16,509 nt of DNA from Lachnospiraceae bacterium (GTDB lineage: Bacteria > Bacillota > Clostridia > Lachnospirales > Lachnospiraceae), in assembly GCA_900766915.1 (NCBI GenBank), contig CAAFXE010000099.1:1-16509 (forward strand). Direction: 5' to 3'. How positions within the stretch are numbered: position 1 is the first letter of the stretch; every line of letters starts with the position of its first letter. The position numbers and the translations under genes are program-made. The notes under the pieces were generated by a model, which did not search any database, had not been told where the DNA came from, and worked only from the letters and a program-made list of their open reading frames with translations. Below, piece after piece: positions 14,841 through 16,509 of the stretch.

Positions 14841-15467
14841 TTATTCCTTATGAATAGTATCCGAAACAATTGCTTCGATGGCATACTCCAATGCTCTGGC
14901 AATATCCCAAAGTGCCATTCCCGGGGTTCCTGACGGCTTATCCACCAACTGCTCCATAGCGAAAGGCACATGGATAAAGCCTGCCCTCATGCCGGGATAT
15001 TTCGTAGCTGCCATATGAAGTGCCCGGTACATCACACTGTTGCACACATAGGTTCCTGCAGTATAAGAAATGTGACTGGGCAGTCCGTGGGCACGAATAT
15101 TCTGCACCATAGCCTTAACCGGAATCGTTGCAAAATACGCCGCCGGACAATCTGCTTCCAGTGTGATTTCCATCGGCTGGTATCCGTCATTGTCCGGAAT
15201 TCTTGCCTCTGCCAGATTGATAGCTACCCATTCCGGTGTAATCTCCGCACGGCCTCCTGCCTGTCCCACACTGATCACAGCATCCGGGCGAAGCCTCTCC
15301 AACGCTTCTTCCATTACTTTCCTGCTTCCTTCAAAAGAGGTAGGAATCTCCAGCTTGATGATCCTCGCACCTTTTACTTCATCCGGTAAAAGCTTTACAG
15401 CCTCATAGGCGGGATTGACCTTCTCTCCACCGAAAGGATCAAAGCCTGTCACCAATATATTCATCAT
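14841..15467 (-). CDS. pcp: Pyroglutamyl-peptidase I
   Basis: 208 aa, normal for this cysteine peptidase (family C15), which removes N-terminal pyroglutamate from peptides in the cytosol. The opening VTGFDPFGGEKVNPA is diagnostic. The triad is Glu79 (in ITPEW), Cys142 (in TYVCNSVMY) and His166 (in GFIHVPF). The usual ITPER reads ITPEW, a small oddity next to the active Glu. Two ATG codons in a row (15467 and 15464) follow GGAG; the first is used here, but the second has the better spacing. It lies 57 bp after the DUF6773-like gene on the same strand and may be the last gene of that transcript. Its stop is 47 bp from the convergent PTS gene. Confidence 0.95.
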   Translation of the reverse strand: MMNILVTGFDPFGGEKVNPAYEAVKLLPDEVKGARIIKLEIPTSFEGSRKVMEEALERLRPDAVISVGQAGGRAEITPEWVAINLAEARIPDNDGYQPMEITLEADCPAAYFATIPVKAMVQNIRAHGLPSHISYTAGTYVCNSVMYRALHMAATKYPGMRAGFIHVPFAMEQLVDKPSGTPGMALWDIARALEYAIEAIVSDTIHKE

Positions 15468-15524
15468 TCTCCATCATCTCCAATTCATCTGTCATTTTTC
15501 ACTTCATTTTATATGTGTGAAAGC

Positions 15525-15989
15525 CTATTCCTCTTCGTAGTTATCCTCTATCTTTTGAACTCTCTTTTTTAAGATTACCACACAAATGGATAATGCTGCA
15601 TAGATCAAAACAAACAGGATCACTGCCAGAATCACAAAGGTCCAGAAGGCTGCTTCCCAAGCACCATAATTCACATAATTGACTGCTGAGAAAATAATCC
15701 CAAATACAACTGCAGCAACCAGGCTTACCAGAAGATTTGTCTTTGCATTAGGCTCCAGCTTCCTGTCCCAAATGCCGTTTTTCATACATCCAATACAAAT
15801 ATACAAGGAAAGGCACATAAATACGATCCATTCACCTGCCACATACTTCCACTGTCCGATACCGAAGATCATCTGCTGTATAAACAATGAAAGCAAAAGT
15901 GCCCAAAACGCAAACCAGCATCCGTTGTGTTCAATCTGTAATAATTTCTGTTCCTGTCTTTCATCCAGTTTATTTTTCATTTTTCTCAT
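15525..15989 (-). CDS. DUF6773-like membrane protein
   Basis: 154 aa from the ATG at 15989. The cytosolic N-terminus KNKLDERQEQKLLQIEHNG is followed by four membrane segments and a charged tail (KKRVQKIEDNYEEE). The DERQ..K..IEHNGCW pattern fits DUF6773, small membrane proteins often encoded beside an XRE regulator in Lachnospiraceae, as here. The function is unknown; such pairs may sense membrane stress, but that is speculation. The start overlaps the regulator's end by 20 bp, and GGGAGG lies nine bases upstream. A longer frame from 16049 would overlap the regulator by 80 bp and has no binding site. Confidence 0.75.
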   Translation of the reverse strand: MRKMKNKLDERQEQKLLQIEHNGCWFAFWALLLSLFIQQMIFGIGQWKYVAGEWIVFMCLSLYICIGCMKNGIWDRKLEPNAKTNLLVSLVAAVVFGIIFSAVNYVNYGAWEAAFWTFVILAVILFVLIYAALSICVVILKKRVQKIEDNYEEE

Positions 15990-16188
15990 TTTCTTTTTCC
16001 TCCCAAAAAATATCATCCAATGTTTTTCCAAGCTCCCAGCAGATGGCAAGGCACAGCTTTAATGTGGGGTTATAATCCCCTGCTTCAATCATGCCGATGG
16101 TCTGTCTTGTGACTCCCACTCTTTTCGCCAGTTCGATCTGGGATATGTCTTTTTCCATGCGTGCAAATTTCATTTTTAAATTTTTCAT
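15970..16188 (-). CDS. XRE-family helix-turn-helix regulator
   Basis: 72 aa, essentially one DNA-binding domain. The five-helix XRE fold is clear: KFARMEKDISQIELAKRVGV, TRQTIGMIEAGDYNP (recognition helix), TLKLCLAICWELGKTLDDIFW. It is of the short YozG/phage-Cro-like type, with a charged tail (EEKENEKNEK). ATG at 16188 has GGAGG six bases upstream. The promoter is very close, so the leader is only about 15 bases. The downstream membrane protein gene overlaps it by 20 bp, so they are made together. The TTGCAT boxes across its promoter suggest that it controls its own operon. Confidence 0.9.
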   Translation of the reverse strand: MKNLKMKFARMEKDISQIELAKRVGVTRQTIGMIEAGDYNPTLKLCLAICWELGKTLDDIFWEEKENEKNEK

Positions 16189-16204
16189 GTTCCGCCTCCT
16201 TTAC

Positions 16205-16270
16205 TTGCATCATACTCCAACAGATTGCATATGTCAACTATATTTTGCATTTAATATTTATATTTTCCAT
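16205..16270. promoter_or_regulatory. TTGCAT boxes at 20-bp period over the regulator promoter
   Basis: TTGCAT occurs at 16205-16210, 16225-16230 and 16245-16250, and TTCCAT at 16265-16270, each exactly 20 bp from the last. The first overlaps the -10 box, the second lies in the spacer near the -35 box, and the others lie upstream. Same-face sites two helix turns apart are a likely operator for the XRE protein. Confidence 0.5.
16209..16237 (-). promoter_or_regulatory. Promoter of the XRE regulator operon
   Basis: On the minus strand a perfect TTGACA (16237-16232) and TATGAT (16214-16209) with the ideal 17-bp spacer. The start point would be near 16202, about 15 bases before the ATG. Confidence 0.8.
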
Positions 16271-16291
16271 TTGGAATTTGATAACTGATCA

Positions 16292-16307
16292 TTGTAATAA
16301 ATTACAA
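16292..16307. repeat. 16-bp perfect palindrome
   Basis: TTGTAAT and ATTACAA flank AA. It lies about 55 bp upstream of the XRE regulator's -35 box. It could be an operator for an unknown dimeric regulator; there is no T-run that would make it a terminator. Confidence 0.35.
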
Positions 16308-16360
16308 GTATTTCCTATTTTTTTAATATGATTCCAAAACCACCGTATCTATGGCACACT

Positions 16361-16475
16361 CCAGCATGGAAAATAGCAGTTACTGTACAGACGTCACTAT
16401 TCCGCGAGGGTTTTCGTAAGAAAATCCCGAGTTTTGCTAGCTGCTGGAACGGAGTGAACAGTAACTGTTTGGGAG
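16361..16475 (+). repeat. Dispersed structured repeat, copy B
   Basis: Core 16395-16435 matches copy A (1336-1376, minus strand) at 35 of 41 positions. Inside the core GGGTTTTC and GAAAATCCC form a hairpin with a GTAA loop and one bulged T. Around it, 16377-16386 and 16458-16467 form an exact 10-bp inverted repeat, and 16361-16366 pairs with 16442-16447. The motif GTAACTGTTTGGGAG follows. This nested fold of about 90-110 bp without a gene suggests a REP-like or miniature mobile element. Confidence 0.65.
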
Positions 16476-16509
16476 GTTGTCTCTGGACAAGTATATTGAA
16501 AGTATTGGA

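Noticed and set aside
1..16509. CRISPR array, tRNA or rRNA genes
   Set aside because: No regular spacer-repeat array and no tRNA or rRNA signature was seen on either strand.

Overview
The window looks like chromosomal DNA of a Gram-positive, low-to-mid GC anaerobe of the Clostridia, most likely a gut Lachnospiraceae. This is an inference from the protein families, the strong AGGAGG-type ribosome binding sites, the TTGACA/TATAAT promoters and the intrinsic terminators. I could not run a search to name a genus.

Positions 1-4980 hold the most interesting region, a minus-strand redox locus. Reading leftward it encodes an RnfC-like NADH/Fe-S subunit, an RnfD-like membrane subunit with an FMN-threonine motif, a very short RnfG-like FMN-binding protein, and one membrane protein that looks like RnfE joined to the C-terminal part of RnfA. 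After a 229-bp gap carrying a dispersed repeat come a NusG-domain-II protein and a Gx-transporter-family protein (as I recall, the families of EetA and EetB in flavin-based extracellular electron transfer loci), then an unrecognised 58-aa protein. There is no rnfB, and the fused E/A protein lacks the cysteine motifs expected to hold the central [2Fe-2S] cluster. I read this as an Rnf-derived, extracytosolic-flavin electron export system rather than a normal Rnf pump. The operon ends in a terminator, and a group IIC intron begins right after its T-run and leaves the window.

Positions 5000-9750 are housekeeping and accessory genes on the minus strand: HAD phosphatase, diacylglycerol-kinase-type lipid kinase, TyrS with its own promoter and terminator, a FliB-type Cys-rich lysine methylase, and a VOC-family protein. 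Positions 9750-12310 hold a plus-strand YgjV-like membrane protein, fired from a promoter overlapping the divergent VOC promoter, then a minus-strand MFS transporter and HD-domain hydrolase pair.

Positions 12310-14800 are a decaying beta-glucoside PTS operon on the plus strand. A good promoter is followed by two LicT/BglG-type RNA antiterminator sites (RAT), each overlapping a terminator. Between them only the first nine or so codons of a licT-like gene remain. The following EIIBCA gene has a one-base frameshift in a run of six C, and no glucosidase gene follows.

Positions 14840-16509 carry, on the minus strand, an XRE-family regulator, a DUF6773-like membrane protein and pyroglutamyl peptidase. 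The regulator promoter is threaded with TTGCAT boxes at an exact 20-bp period. A second copy of the dispersed repeat lies at the right end.
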